Shown: piece by piece, positions 22,044 through 28,835 of the stretch | How the letters are laid out: every line of letters starts with the position of its first letter | How positions within the stretch are numbered: position 1 is the first letter of the stretch | Program-made: the position numbers and the translations under genes | DNA from: Syntrophus sp. (in: bacteria) | GTDB lineage: Bacteria > Desulfobacterota > Syntrophorhabdia > Syntrophorhabdales > Syntrophorhabdaceae | Reading direction: 5' to 3' | NCBI GenBank assembly: GCA_013824835.1 | Contig: PNOM01000018.1 | Coordinates: 1 to 41,235, forward strand | Length of the DNA stretch: 41,235 nt | The notes under the pieces: model-generated | The model's input: only the letters and a program-made list of their open reading frames with translations | Told to the model about the DNA's origin: nothing | Database searches by the model: none

Positions 22044-24473
22044 ATGCCCGAAGATCAAGAAGCCCTGCATAAGTCGCTGATTCACCATCTCACCTGCGAC
22101 CTTGCAAAGGATATGTATTCAGCCACATCAAGAGACAAGTTCCAATCCGTTGTTTTTTCGTTAAGAGAGTCCATTGCAGAACAATGGATAAAGACTCAGC
22201 AGCAATACTATGATAAAGACGCCAAAAGGGTCTATTATTTGTCCCTTGAGTTTCTCCTGGGTAGGCTCCTGGGGAATTATGTGATTAACCTGGGGCTTGC
22301 AGGGGATTATCGCGAGGCAACAGATATCCTCGGTTTTTCTTTTGAGGATGCCCTTGAGCTTGAAGCTGATGCTGGTTTAGGCAATGGCGGTCTGGGGAGG
22401 CTTGCTGCCTGTTACCTTGATTCCCTTGCCACGCTCCAGTTTCCAGGTTACGGGTATGGAATCCGTTACGAATATGGTATTTTTTATCAGAAGATTCAGG
22501 ATGGATTCCAGATAGAGGTTCCCGATAACTGGTTACGATATGGAAATCCATGGGAATTCCCTCGCCCTGAGCTTCTCTATCCCATTCGGTTTTTTGGCCG
22601 GGTGGTTAATGCAACAGGAAAGAGAAAAGCCCGCATGAAATGGGTTGACGGCGATGAAATCATGGCTATGGCCTATGATTATCCTGTGCCGGGATTTCAG
22701 AACAAGACTGTAAATACACTCCGGCTCTGGTCAGCCAAATCAACGAGGGATTTTAATTTTGACTATTTTAACAGCGGAGACTATTTAAAGGCCGTTGAAG
22801 ACAAGAATAACAGTGAGAATATCTCCAAGGTGCTATATCCGAGCGATCAGTATAATGTGGGCAAGGAGCTCAGGTTAAAACAGCAGTATTTTTTTGTATG
22901 CGCCACTCTACAGGATATTATCAGACGGTTCAGGAAGTTTCATCCTAATTACAAAGAGTTTCCCGACAAGGTCGCGGTCCAGCTTAATGATACTCATCCC
23001 TCGATAGCGATTGCGGAACTTATGAGACTCCTGGTCGACGAGGATGGTTTGATCTGGGAAGATGCCTGGGAAATCACAAAGAAAACCTTTGCCTATACAA
23101 ATCATACGGTGTTGCCCGAGGCCCTTGAAACATGGACCAAGGGTATTTTCGGCAATCTTCTCCCCCGCCATCTTCAAATCATTGAGGAGATCGACAGGAG
23201 ATTTCTGGTACAGGTAACGGAGCGTTTCCCCGATGATCCCGGGCGGAAAGGCAGAATGGCAATCATCACAGGAGACGGGGAACGGATCATCAATATGGCG
23301 CGACTTGCAATTGTGGGAAGTCACATGGTGAACGGTGTATCGGAGCTCCATACCAATATCCTGAAAGAGCATGTTTTTCGGGACTTTCATGAGATGATGC
23401 CGGAACGATTTGATAATGTGACCAATGGCATTACCCCGAGACGGTGGCTTCTTCAGGCCAACCCCCAGCTCGCTGCCCTTATTACCGAAGCGATAGGCGA
23501 CGGGTGGCAGAAAGACCTCGGGGATTTAAAGCGATTGGAGTCTTTTGTCGATGATGCGGTATTTTGTGAACAATTTCACCGTATAAAGGAAATGAAAAAA
23601 GCTGCCCTGTCAGACTATCTCTACAGGGGTTACTGGCTTTCTTTCCCCCCTTCATTTTTTCTTGATTGCCAGACAAAACGGTTCCATGAATATAAACGAC
23701 AGCTCCTCAATGTCCTCCATATAATTACCCTCTATAACAGGATCAACGAGGGCAGGGTGCCAAAGGGGCTGCCGCCGAGGACCATCCTCTTTGCCGGGAA
23801 GGCAGCGCCCGGTTATTTTGTATCCAAGCTTATCATTAAACTGATAAATAGCGTAAGCGCCGCAATAGAGGCCAAACCGGAAGTCGGGGAAAAGCTGAAC
23901 GTGATCTTTGTCCCTAACTACGACGTATCCCTTGCCCAGCGGATTATGCCTGCAGCGGAATTATCCGAACAGATTTCTACTGCGGGATATGAAGCATCCG
24001 GGACTGGTAATATGAAATTTACCTTAAACGGCGCCTTGACTATCGGGACCCTTGATGGGGCCAATGTAGAAATCAGGGAAGAGGTCGGAGCCGAAAATTT
24101 CTTCCTTTTTGGACATACAGCGGAAGAACTTGTCGAGATGCGGGCATCTTATAGACCCCGTCAATACTATGAAGAAAACAGTGAACTGAAAAAGGCGATT
24201 GACCAGATACAGAGCGGTTATTTTTCCCCGGGAAGTCCGGATCTGTTCCGGCCCTTAATGGAGCCGATTCTGGCCCACGATACCTACTTCCTCCTTGCAG
24301 ACTATGGCTCATACATTAAGTGCCAGGAAGAGGTGAGTATGGCCTATAAAGACGAGGCCCAATGGACCCGCATGTCTATTCTGAACGTGGCTCGCTCCGG
24401 CAAATTCTCAAGCGACCGTGCCGTGGATGAGTATGCGAAGCGTATCTGGGCTATTTCGCCGGTTGTGATCTGA
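22044..24473 (+). CDS. glgP: glycogen/starch/alpha-glucan phosphorylase
   Basis: This 809-residue PLP enzyme releases glucose-1-phosphate from storage alpha-glucan. The family N-terminus (YYLSLEFLLGRLLGNYVINL), GLGNGGLGRLAACYLDSLAT and the PLP-binding EASGTGNMKFTLNGALTIGT with Lys658 are present; RFHEYKRQLLNVLHI is also conserved. Length is that of E. coli-type phosphorylases. It has its own promoter upstream and a hairpin terminator (24496-24525) downstream, so it is probably a single-gene unit. Other glycogen genes are not in the window. Confidence 0.96.
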   Translation: MPEDQEALHKSLIHHLTCDLAKDMYSATSRDKFQSVVFSLRESIAEQWIKTQQQYYDKDAKRVYYLSLEFLLGRLLGNYVINLGLAGDYREATDILGFSFEDALELEADAGLGNGGLGRLAACYLDSLATLQFPGYGYGIRYEYGIFYQKIQDGFQIEVPDNWLRYGNPWEFPRPELLYPIRFFGRVVNATGKRKARMKWVDGDEIMAMAYDYPVPGFQNKTVNTLRLWSAKSTRDFNFDYFNSGDYLKAVEDKNNSENISKVLYPSDQYNVGKELRLKQQYFFVCATLQDIIRRFRKFHPNYKEFPDKVAVQLNDTHPSIAIAELMRLLVDEDGLIWEDAWEITKKTFAYTNHTVLPEALETWTKGIFGNLLPRHLQIIEEIDRRFLVQVTERFPDDPGRKGRMAIITGDGERIINMARLAIVGSHMVNGVSELHTNILKEHVFRDFHEMMPERFDNVTNGITPRRWLLQANPQLAALITEAIGDGWQKDLGDLKRLESFVDDAVFCEQFHRIKEMKKAALSDYLYRGYWLSFPPSFFLDCQTKRFHEYKRQLLNVLHIITLYNRINEGRVPKGLPPRTILFAGKAAPGYFVSKLIIKLINSVSAAIEAKPEVGEKLNVIFVPNYDVSLAQRIMPAAELSEQISTAGYEASGTGNMKFTLNGALTIGTLDGANVEIREEVGAENFFLFGHTAEELVEMRASYRPRQYYEENSELKKAIDQIQSGYFSPGSPDLFRPLMEPILAHDTYFLLADYGSYIKCQEEVSMAYKDEAQWTRMSILNVARSGKFSSDRAVDEYAKRIWAISPVVI

Positions 24474-24495
24474 TCCCAGGGCTTTATATGGGTAC

Positions 24496-24525
24496 CCCGT
24501 CGTGTGCGGCGGGAATAGTTTTTTT
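24496..24525 (+). terminator. rho-independent terminator after glgP
   Basis: CCCGTCG-TGTG-CGGCGGG forms a 7-bp stem (one G-T pair) with a tetraloop, followed after AATAG by seven T residues (24519-24525). It starts 22 bp after the glgP stop codon. Confidence 0.75.
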
Positions 24526-24557
24526 AACGACATTTCAGGGACTGGAGAATATTTCAT

Positions 24558-26000
24558 ATGAAACCCCGTATCATGATTGTCGAAGATGAAATTATCGTTG
24601 CAGAATCTATCAGAATGAACCTGGAACGCTACGGGTATCAGGTGACGGCTCTTGTTGATACGGGAGAGAGCGCCATCGCTGAAGCAGAGAAGAATCCCCC
24701 TGATCTCATTATTATGGATATAGGGCTTTCGGGTACATTAGACGGTGTTGAAACCTCTGAAATAATAAAAAACCGGTTTCATGTCCCGATCATATACCTT
24801 ACAGCCTTTACCGATGATAATACGATAAGCCGGGTCAGTATAACCGAACCATCAGGGTATATCATGAAGCCTTTTCATGAGAGAGAACTGCTGTCTGCTG
24901 TTGAGATAGCCCTCTACAAGGACAAATCAGAAAGAGAGCGGAGGACGTTGAATAAGGCCCTCAGAAACAGCGAGGAGCGATATCGCACCCTTGTTGAAAC
25001 GGCCCGGGAGGGCGTATGGGTTGTCGACACACATGCAAATACGGTCTATGTCAATTCGAAGATGGCTGAAATGCTGGGCTATGCCCCCCATGAGATGAAC
25101 GGGAAGCCGCTCTTTGATTTCATGGATGACGCCGGACGACTTGTTGCCCGTAAAAAACTCAAACAAAGAAAGAAGGGTATAACTGAGCAGCATGATATAT
25201 GTTTTCTCAATAAAGATGGTACACCGCTCTGGACTATTGTCAACACGAACGCCCTTTACGACGGGCAAGGCAATTTTGTTGCTGCTTTTGCCATGATTAC
25301 CGATATTACCGACCGGAAGCGCATGGAAGATGAGTTGAGGACATCCCGTGAACAATTACGCTCCCTTGCAGTTCACCTTGAGCAGGTGCGGGAAGAGGAA
25401 AGAAAGAGTATTTCCCGTGAGATTCACGATGAACTTGGCCAGGCCCTGACCTGCATGAAAATGGATATCTCTGACCTGGGGATGGAATATATTTCCGGAG
25501 AAGCAGATAAGGCTTCTATGAGTCAAAAAACAGAAGAACTCCTTTTGTTTATTGACAAAACCATTGACAGCGTTCGAAGGATTTCAGCAGAGCTGCGGCC
25601 AAGCATACTCGACGATCTCGGTCTTGTGGCAGCCATTCAGTGGCTTGCCTCCGATTTTGAGGAGAGATCGGGTATTTGCTGTATCGTTGATATCATTGAT
25701 GAGCCGGTAGTTCCCGGAGATATTGCTACAGCCCTCTTCCGGATTTTACAGGAAAGTCTCACCAATGTGGTGCGCCACTCCGGGGCATCACATATGTCGA
25801 TAGCACTTTACCTGGAGGGAGACTGCCTTATCCTCTCAATCCATGACAACGGGAGAGGAATGAAGGAGGGGTTGTTCCACATGGGCACATCGCTGGGGTT
25901 CCTGGGAATGAGAGAGCGGCTAATACCTTTTGGCGGGGAAGTTACCGTCGCGGGGAGCGAGGGAGAAGGGACAACAGTAATCGTGAAGGTGCCGGTATAA
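24558..26000 (+). CDS. receiver-PAS-HisKA_3 sensor kinase (NarX/DegS class, soluble)
   Basis: This is a 480-residue cytoplasmic hybrid. The receiver domain (1-120) has acidic VEDE near the N-terminus, phospho-acceptor Asp54 in IIMDIGLSG and the conserved Lys in YIMKPF. A PAS domain (about 138-260) follows. The HisKA_3 domain has SREIHDELGQALT with phospho-His at 290 and SAELRPSILDDLGLVAAIQW. The ATPase domain has QESLTNVVRHSGA, IHDNGRGM and GFLGMRERL. HisKA_3 kinases usually phosphorylate LuxR-type regulators, and one is encoded at 27278-27913 across the repeat array. Its receiver closely resembles that of the HD-GYP protein at 28836. Confidence 0.92.
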   Translation: MKPRIMIVEDEIIVAESIRMNLERYGYQVTALVDTGESAIAEAEKNPPDLIIMDIGLSGTLDGVETSEIIKNRFHVPIIYLTAFTDDNTISRVSITEPSGYIMKPFHERELLSAVEIALYKDKSERERRTLNKALRNSEERYRTLVETAREGVWVVDTHANTVYVNSKMAEMLGYAPHEMNGKPLFDFMDDAGRLVARKKLKQRKKGITEQHDICFLNKDGTPLWTIVNTNALYDGQGNFVAAFAMITDITDRKRMEDELRTSREQLRSLAVHLEQVREEERKSISREIHDELGQALTCMKMDISDLGMEYISGEADKASMSQKTEELLLFIDKTIDSVRRISAELRPSILDDLGLVAAIQWLASDFEERSGICCIVDIIDEPVVPGDIATALFRILQESLTNVVRHSGASHMSIALYLEGDCLILSIHDNGRGMKEGLFHMGTSLGFLGMRERLIPFGGEVTVAGSEGEGTTVIVKVPV

Positions 26001-26031
26001 AATGTTCAACGTTCAACGTTCAATGTTCAAC
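26001..26031. repeat. family B heptad repeat
   Basis: AATGTTCAACGTTCAACG followed by TTCAATGTTCAAC begins directly after the stop codon of the kinase gene (26000) and runs into the family A array. The heptads TTCAACG/TTCAATG match those at 19176 and 28094. Confidence 0.75.
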
Positions 26032-26037
26032 TTTTTT

Positions 26038-26279
26038 TGTCATCGCGAGGAGGCCCAGGCCGACGTGGCGATCTTGTATTCTAATGCTGAGATTGCCGCA
26101 CTCGCTGGCAATGACAGGAAAGGCAAAAATGGTATTGCCGCGTCCCAGAGAACGGGCTCGCAATGACAGGCAAGGCAAAAATGGTATTGCCGCACTTCGC
26201 TCGCAATGACAACACTTAAACATTGCGGAACATCCCTCACTCTGTCATTGCGAGGAACGAAGTGACAAAGCAATCTCAG
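26038..26279. repeat. family A repeat array, left part
   Basis: A first diverged palindrome (26038-26116; GTCATCGCGAGGAGG ... GGCAATGAC) is followed by right-arm units starting GGTATTGCCGC and ending CGCAATGAC, joined by AGGCAAGGCAAAAAT-type linkers. The segment AACACTTAAACATTGCGGAA starts at 26211. A left arm from TCATTGCGAGGAACG to CAATCTCAG ends at 26279, exactly where the GIY-YIG gene segment begins. Confidence 0.85.
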
Positions 26280-26286
26280 ATGCAAC

Positions 26287-26574
26287 ATGAATAAGCAATA
26301 TTTTGTATACATTATGACGAATAAATATAATAAAACCCTTTATACCGGTGTTACCAGCGACCTTAAAAGGAGGATTTTTGAACATAGAGAAAAACTGAAC
26401 GAAGGGTTTACAAAACAATACAACATAACGAAGCTTGTTTACTATGAGGTTTATGATGATCCCGAGCATGCTATATTAAGAGAGAAGCAGATAAAAGGTG
26501 GCTCACGGTCGAAGAAAATTACGTTTATTGAAAGTATGAATAAGGATTGGGAGGATTTGTATGAGAAAATATGA
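26287..26574 (+). CDS. GIY-YIG endonuclease-like protein inside a family A palindrome
   Basis: This 95-residue single-domain protein belongs to the URI/GIY-YIG group (COG2827-like). Core residues are visible: Tyr8 in FVYIM (GIY position), Tyr19 in LYTGVT (YIG position), Arg28 in SDLKRR, and Glu66 in AILREKQIKGG, with SRSKKITFIES near the end. Such domains cleave DNA using one metal ion; this protein's target is unknown. Position is the striking point. The left palindrome arm ends at 26279 and the right arm resumes AGACGGG at 26574, sharing its first A with the stop codon. Other copies have only TCTTT there. No strong ribosome-binding site is seen. It may be the mobility enzyme of the repeat family. 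Confidence 0.85.
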   Translation: MNKQYFVYIMTNKYNKTLYTGVTSDLKRRIFEHREKLNEGFTKQYNITKLVYYEVYDDPEHAILREKQIKGGSRSKKITFIESMNKDWEDLYEKI

Positions 26575-27216
26575 GACGGGATTGCCGCGCTTCGCTCGCA
26601 ATGACAGGAAAGGCAAAAATGGGATTGCCGCACCCAGAGAACGGGCTCGCAATGACAACACTTAAACATTGCGGAACATCCCTCACTCTGTCATTGCGAG
26701 GAACGAAGTGACGAAGCAATCTCAGTCTTTAGACGGGATTGCCGCACTCGCTGGTGCTCGTTCGCAATGACAGGCAAGGCAAAAATGGTATTGCCGCACT
26801 CGCTGGTGCTCGTTCGCAATGACAGGAAAGGCAAAAATGGGATTGCCGCACTCGCTGGTGCTCGTTCGCAATGACAACACTTAAACATTGCGGAACATCC
26901 CTCACTCTGTCATTGCGAGGAACGAAGTGACAAAGCAATCTCAGTCTTTAGACGGGATTGCCGCACTCGCTGGTGCTCGTTCGCAATGACAGGCAAGGCA
27001 AAAATGGTATTGCCGCACTCGCTGGTGCTCGTTCGCAATGACAGGCAAGGCAAAAATGAGATTGCCGCACTCGCTGGTGCTCGTTCGCAATGACAACACT
27101 TAAACATTGCGGAACATCCCTCACTCTGTCATTGCGAGGAACGAAGTGACGAAGCAATCTCAGTCTTTACAACGGATTGCCCCGTCGTCCCGCAGAGTGG
27201 CCCTCCTCGCAATGAC
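26574..27216. repeat. family A repeat array, right part, with 219-bp tandem units
   Basis: The landmark AACACTTAAACATTGCGGAA starts at 26657, 26876 and 27095, a period of exactly 219 bp. Each full unit contains one left arm (TCATTGCGAGGAACGAAGTG...), the loop TCTTT, and three right-arm modules of about 52 bp (ATTGCCGCACTCGCTGGTGC... CGCAATGAC plus an AGGCAAGGCAAAAAT-type linker). The last unit is incomplete and diverged (to 27216). Frames seen on the minus strand here are repeat translations, not genes. Confidence 0.9.
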
Positions 27217-27277
27217 AGGGGGAAAGAAGAGACGAGCTGATGATATATAAAAAGACCATGAAGGACAAGGAAGTTCC

Positions 27278-27913
27278 ATGATAAAAGTTATTATTACTGA
27301 TGACCATCCTATTGTAAGGGAAGGTTTAGAAAAGATTCTGTCACGAGATGAGAATATTCATGTTGCCGGCACGGCCAGGAATGCCCGGGAACTGATGTCT
27401 CTGCTACATACAGAAGAATGCACCGTGGTTGTTCTCGATATTACCTTGCCGGACAGGAACGGGATCGATGTCCTCGAACAGATAAAGCGGGAAAAACCCC
27501 ACGTGAATGTTCTTATGCTGAGCGTCCACAAGGAGGAGCTTTACGCAATGCGAGCCTTCAGAGCAGGCGCTTCAGGATATATGACAAAGGAGAGCGCACC
27601 GGAAGAGCTTATCAACACCATAAAATGCATTGCAGCAGGAAAGAGTTATGCAAGCCCTTTCATGACAGAGAAACTCTTCGATACGATAGAGGGGAAAAAA
27701 GCAGATGCGTCACTTCACGGGGACCTGACGAACAGGGAACTGCAGATCCTCTGCATGATTGCCGCCGGAGAAACACCAAGGGCCATTGCCGAGAAACTCT
27801 ATCTCAGCGTAAAGACGGTAAATGCCTACAGGGAGCGGATATTGAAAAAGATGAACATGAGAAGCAATGCCGAACTTGTCCGTTATGCCTTCCAGCAGGG
27901 CCTCATAGAATAA
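27278..27913 (+). CDS. NarL/FixJ-family response regulator (receiver + LuxR HTH)
   Basis: This is a 211-residue DNA-binding regulator. The receiver (1-120) has DDHPIVREGL, phospho-acceptor Asp54 in VVLDITLPD, and Lys in GYMTKESAPEEL. The C-terminal LuxR-type helix-turn-helix (about 147-205) reads LTNRELQILCMIAAGETPRA then IAEKLYLSVKTVNAYRERIL. Such regulators pair with HisKA_3 kinases, and the one at 24558-26000 is the obvious candidate. The repeat array now separates the two genes by 1.28 kb. AAGGA precedes ATG 27278. Confidence 0.94.
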   Translation: MIKVIITDDHPIVREGLEKILSRDENIHVAGTARNARELMSLLHTEECTVVVLDITLPDRNGIDVLEQIKREKPHVNVLMLSVHKEELYAMRAFRAGASGYMTKESAPEELINTIKCIAAGKSYASPFMTEKLFDTIEGKKADASLHGDLTNRELQILCMIAAGETPRAIAEKLYLSVKTVNAYRERILKKMNMRSNAELVRYAFQQGLIE

Positions 27914-27935
27914 CCCTGTAAATCCCGTTCTACGT

Positions 27936-28090
27936 TCAATCGGAATGATTCCCCGTAGCTTGCTGCGGGGTAACAACATTTCCTCGCCTCCGGGGGAGAG
28001 GGTAGAGCCTGCCCCGTACTTGATACGGGGGTGAGGGGGATGTGGCTCTTATTCCACTGATACCCCGCCGTTGCTTGCAGCGGGGAGTTT
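27936..28090. repeat. family C hairpin repeat, copy 1
   Basis: The segment begins TCAATCGGAATGATTC and ends CGGGGAGTTT. It contains three GC-rich hairpins: CCCCG...CGGGG (27951-27970), CCCCGTA-CTTGA-TACGGGG (28012-28030) and CCCCGC...GCGGGG (28063-28085). A shorter version lies at 40221-40350, lacking the middle hairpin. No coding content. Confidence 0.75.
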
Positions 28091-28093
28091 CAA

Positions 28094-28139
28094 TGTTCTA
28101 TGTTCAACGTTGAACCTTGAACCCCGAACCTTGAACATG
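28094..28139. repeat. family B heptad repeat
   Basis: GTTCTATGTTCAACGTTGAA is followed by CCTTGAACCCCGAACCTTGA and ACATG. The outer parts pair as TATGTTCAA/TTGAACATG-like arms. It directly follows the family C copy. Confidence 0.65.
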
Positions 28140-28144
28140 AAGTT

Positions 28145-28184
28145 GCGAAGGGGGCGACCGGGTACCCGCTTGCGGGTGTCCCAA
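28145..28184. repeat. GGGGGCGAC-type hairpin
   Basis: GCGAAGGGGGCGACCGGGTA is followed by ACCCG-CTTG-CGGGT (28164-28177), a perfect 5-bp stem. The GGGGGCGAC word matches the cluster at 9983-10087. Confidence 0.45.
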
Positions 28185-28204
28185 TAATTCCATTTCTAAT
28201 TCAA

Positions 28205-28273
28205 GTCATTGCGAGGAGCGTAGCGACGTGGCAATCTAAGGTATTGAGATTGCTTCGCTTTGCTCGCAATGAC
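28205..28273. repeat. family A palindromic repeat (solo copy)
   Basis: The left arm runs from GTCATTGCGAGGAGCGTAGC to GGCAATCTAA, the loop is GGTATTG, and the right arm runs from AGATTGCTTCGC to GCTCGCAATGAC. The arms complement each other along most of their length. The copy is preceded by 20 bases (28185-28204) identical to 40205-40224. Confidence 0.85.
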
Positions 28274-28308
28274 ATCTGACATAATATACACTATTAAATT
28301 AGAAATGA

Positions 28309-28349
28309 TATAATAGGTAATTTACCTACAACAAAATAGGTAATTTACC
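28309..28349 (+). promoter_or_regulatory. -10 element with twin operator-like palindromes before a receiver gene
   Basis: A perfect TATAAT (28309-28314) lacks a clear -35. TAGGTAATTTACCTA (28314-28328), a near-perfect palindrome, overlaps its last base and would cover the start point. TAGGTAATTTACC is repeated at 28337-28349, 23 bp further, about two helical turns. The spacing suits two dimers bound on one DNA face. It lies 48 bp before ATG 28397. Confidence 0.45.
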
Positions 28350-28396
28350 GCTTTCCAGGAATTCCACCTTCAACTATTATTAATAAAGAGAATATT

Positions 28397-28756
28397 ATGA
28401 AGATACTTATTGCAGATGACGCCGAACCGGTCAGAAAAAGGCTTGCCGCTATGATTAAAAAGGCCGGAGGAGGCCACACCGTCGCAGAGGCGACAGACGC
28501 TGAAGAAGCGGTTCATATGGCCGAGAAGATGGAACCGGATTTCATGATTATCGATATCAGAATGCCGAAAGGAACGGGGATAGACGTCCTTAAAACAATA
28601 AAGGCGCGAAAGATAGAGACGGTTGTGGCCATACTTACCAACTATCCCTATCCTCAGTACCGGGAAAAGTGCATTGAAGCAGGCGCCGATTATTTTTTTG
28701 ACAAATCGACGGAGTTTTCACGGGTAATAGATGTCCTTAAGGGGTTTGCCAAATGA
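28397..28756 (+). CDS. stand-alone receiver-domain protein (CheY-like)
   Basis: This 119-residue cytoplasmic single-domain response regulator has the acidic pair in LIADDAEPVRKRL, phospho-acceptor Asp53 in MIIDIRMPKGTG, Thr in AILTNYPYP and Lys in FFDKSTEFSRV. With no output domain it probably acts by binding a partner or relaying phosphate. The SD-like AAAGAG lies nine bases before ATG 28397. The HD-GYP gene starts 79 bp downstream. It may be controlled by the palindromes at 28314-28349. Confidence 0.92.
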   Translation: MKILIADDAEPVRKRLAAMIKKAGGGHTVAEATDAEEAVHMAEKMEPDFMIIDIRMPKGTGIDVLKTIKARKIETVVAILTNYPYPQYREKCIEAGADYFFDKSTEFSRVIDVLKGFAK

Positions 28757-28835
28757 GATATAGCAGATTGTGCGTATGCAGGATTATTGGGAAGAAGGGC
28801 CATTTTTGCCATAATAATAAAGGGGGTGAATTTTC

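Noticed and set aside
26020..27157. Several overlapping minus-strand frames of 60-90 codons (translations like CHCERAPASAA, LPCLSLRTSTS)
   Set aside because: They are translations of the tandem palindromic modules, repeat almost identically, and have no ribosome-binding sites or domain character.
26038..27216. CRISPR array
   Set aside because: The modules are adjacent palindromes of unequal type with conserved linkers, not identical short repeats with unique spacers, and no cas gene is near.
27418..27921. Second plus-strand frame of 167 codons overlapping the LuxR-type regulator
   Set aside because: It is an out-of-frame shadow of the regulator gene with highly charged low-quality sequence.
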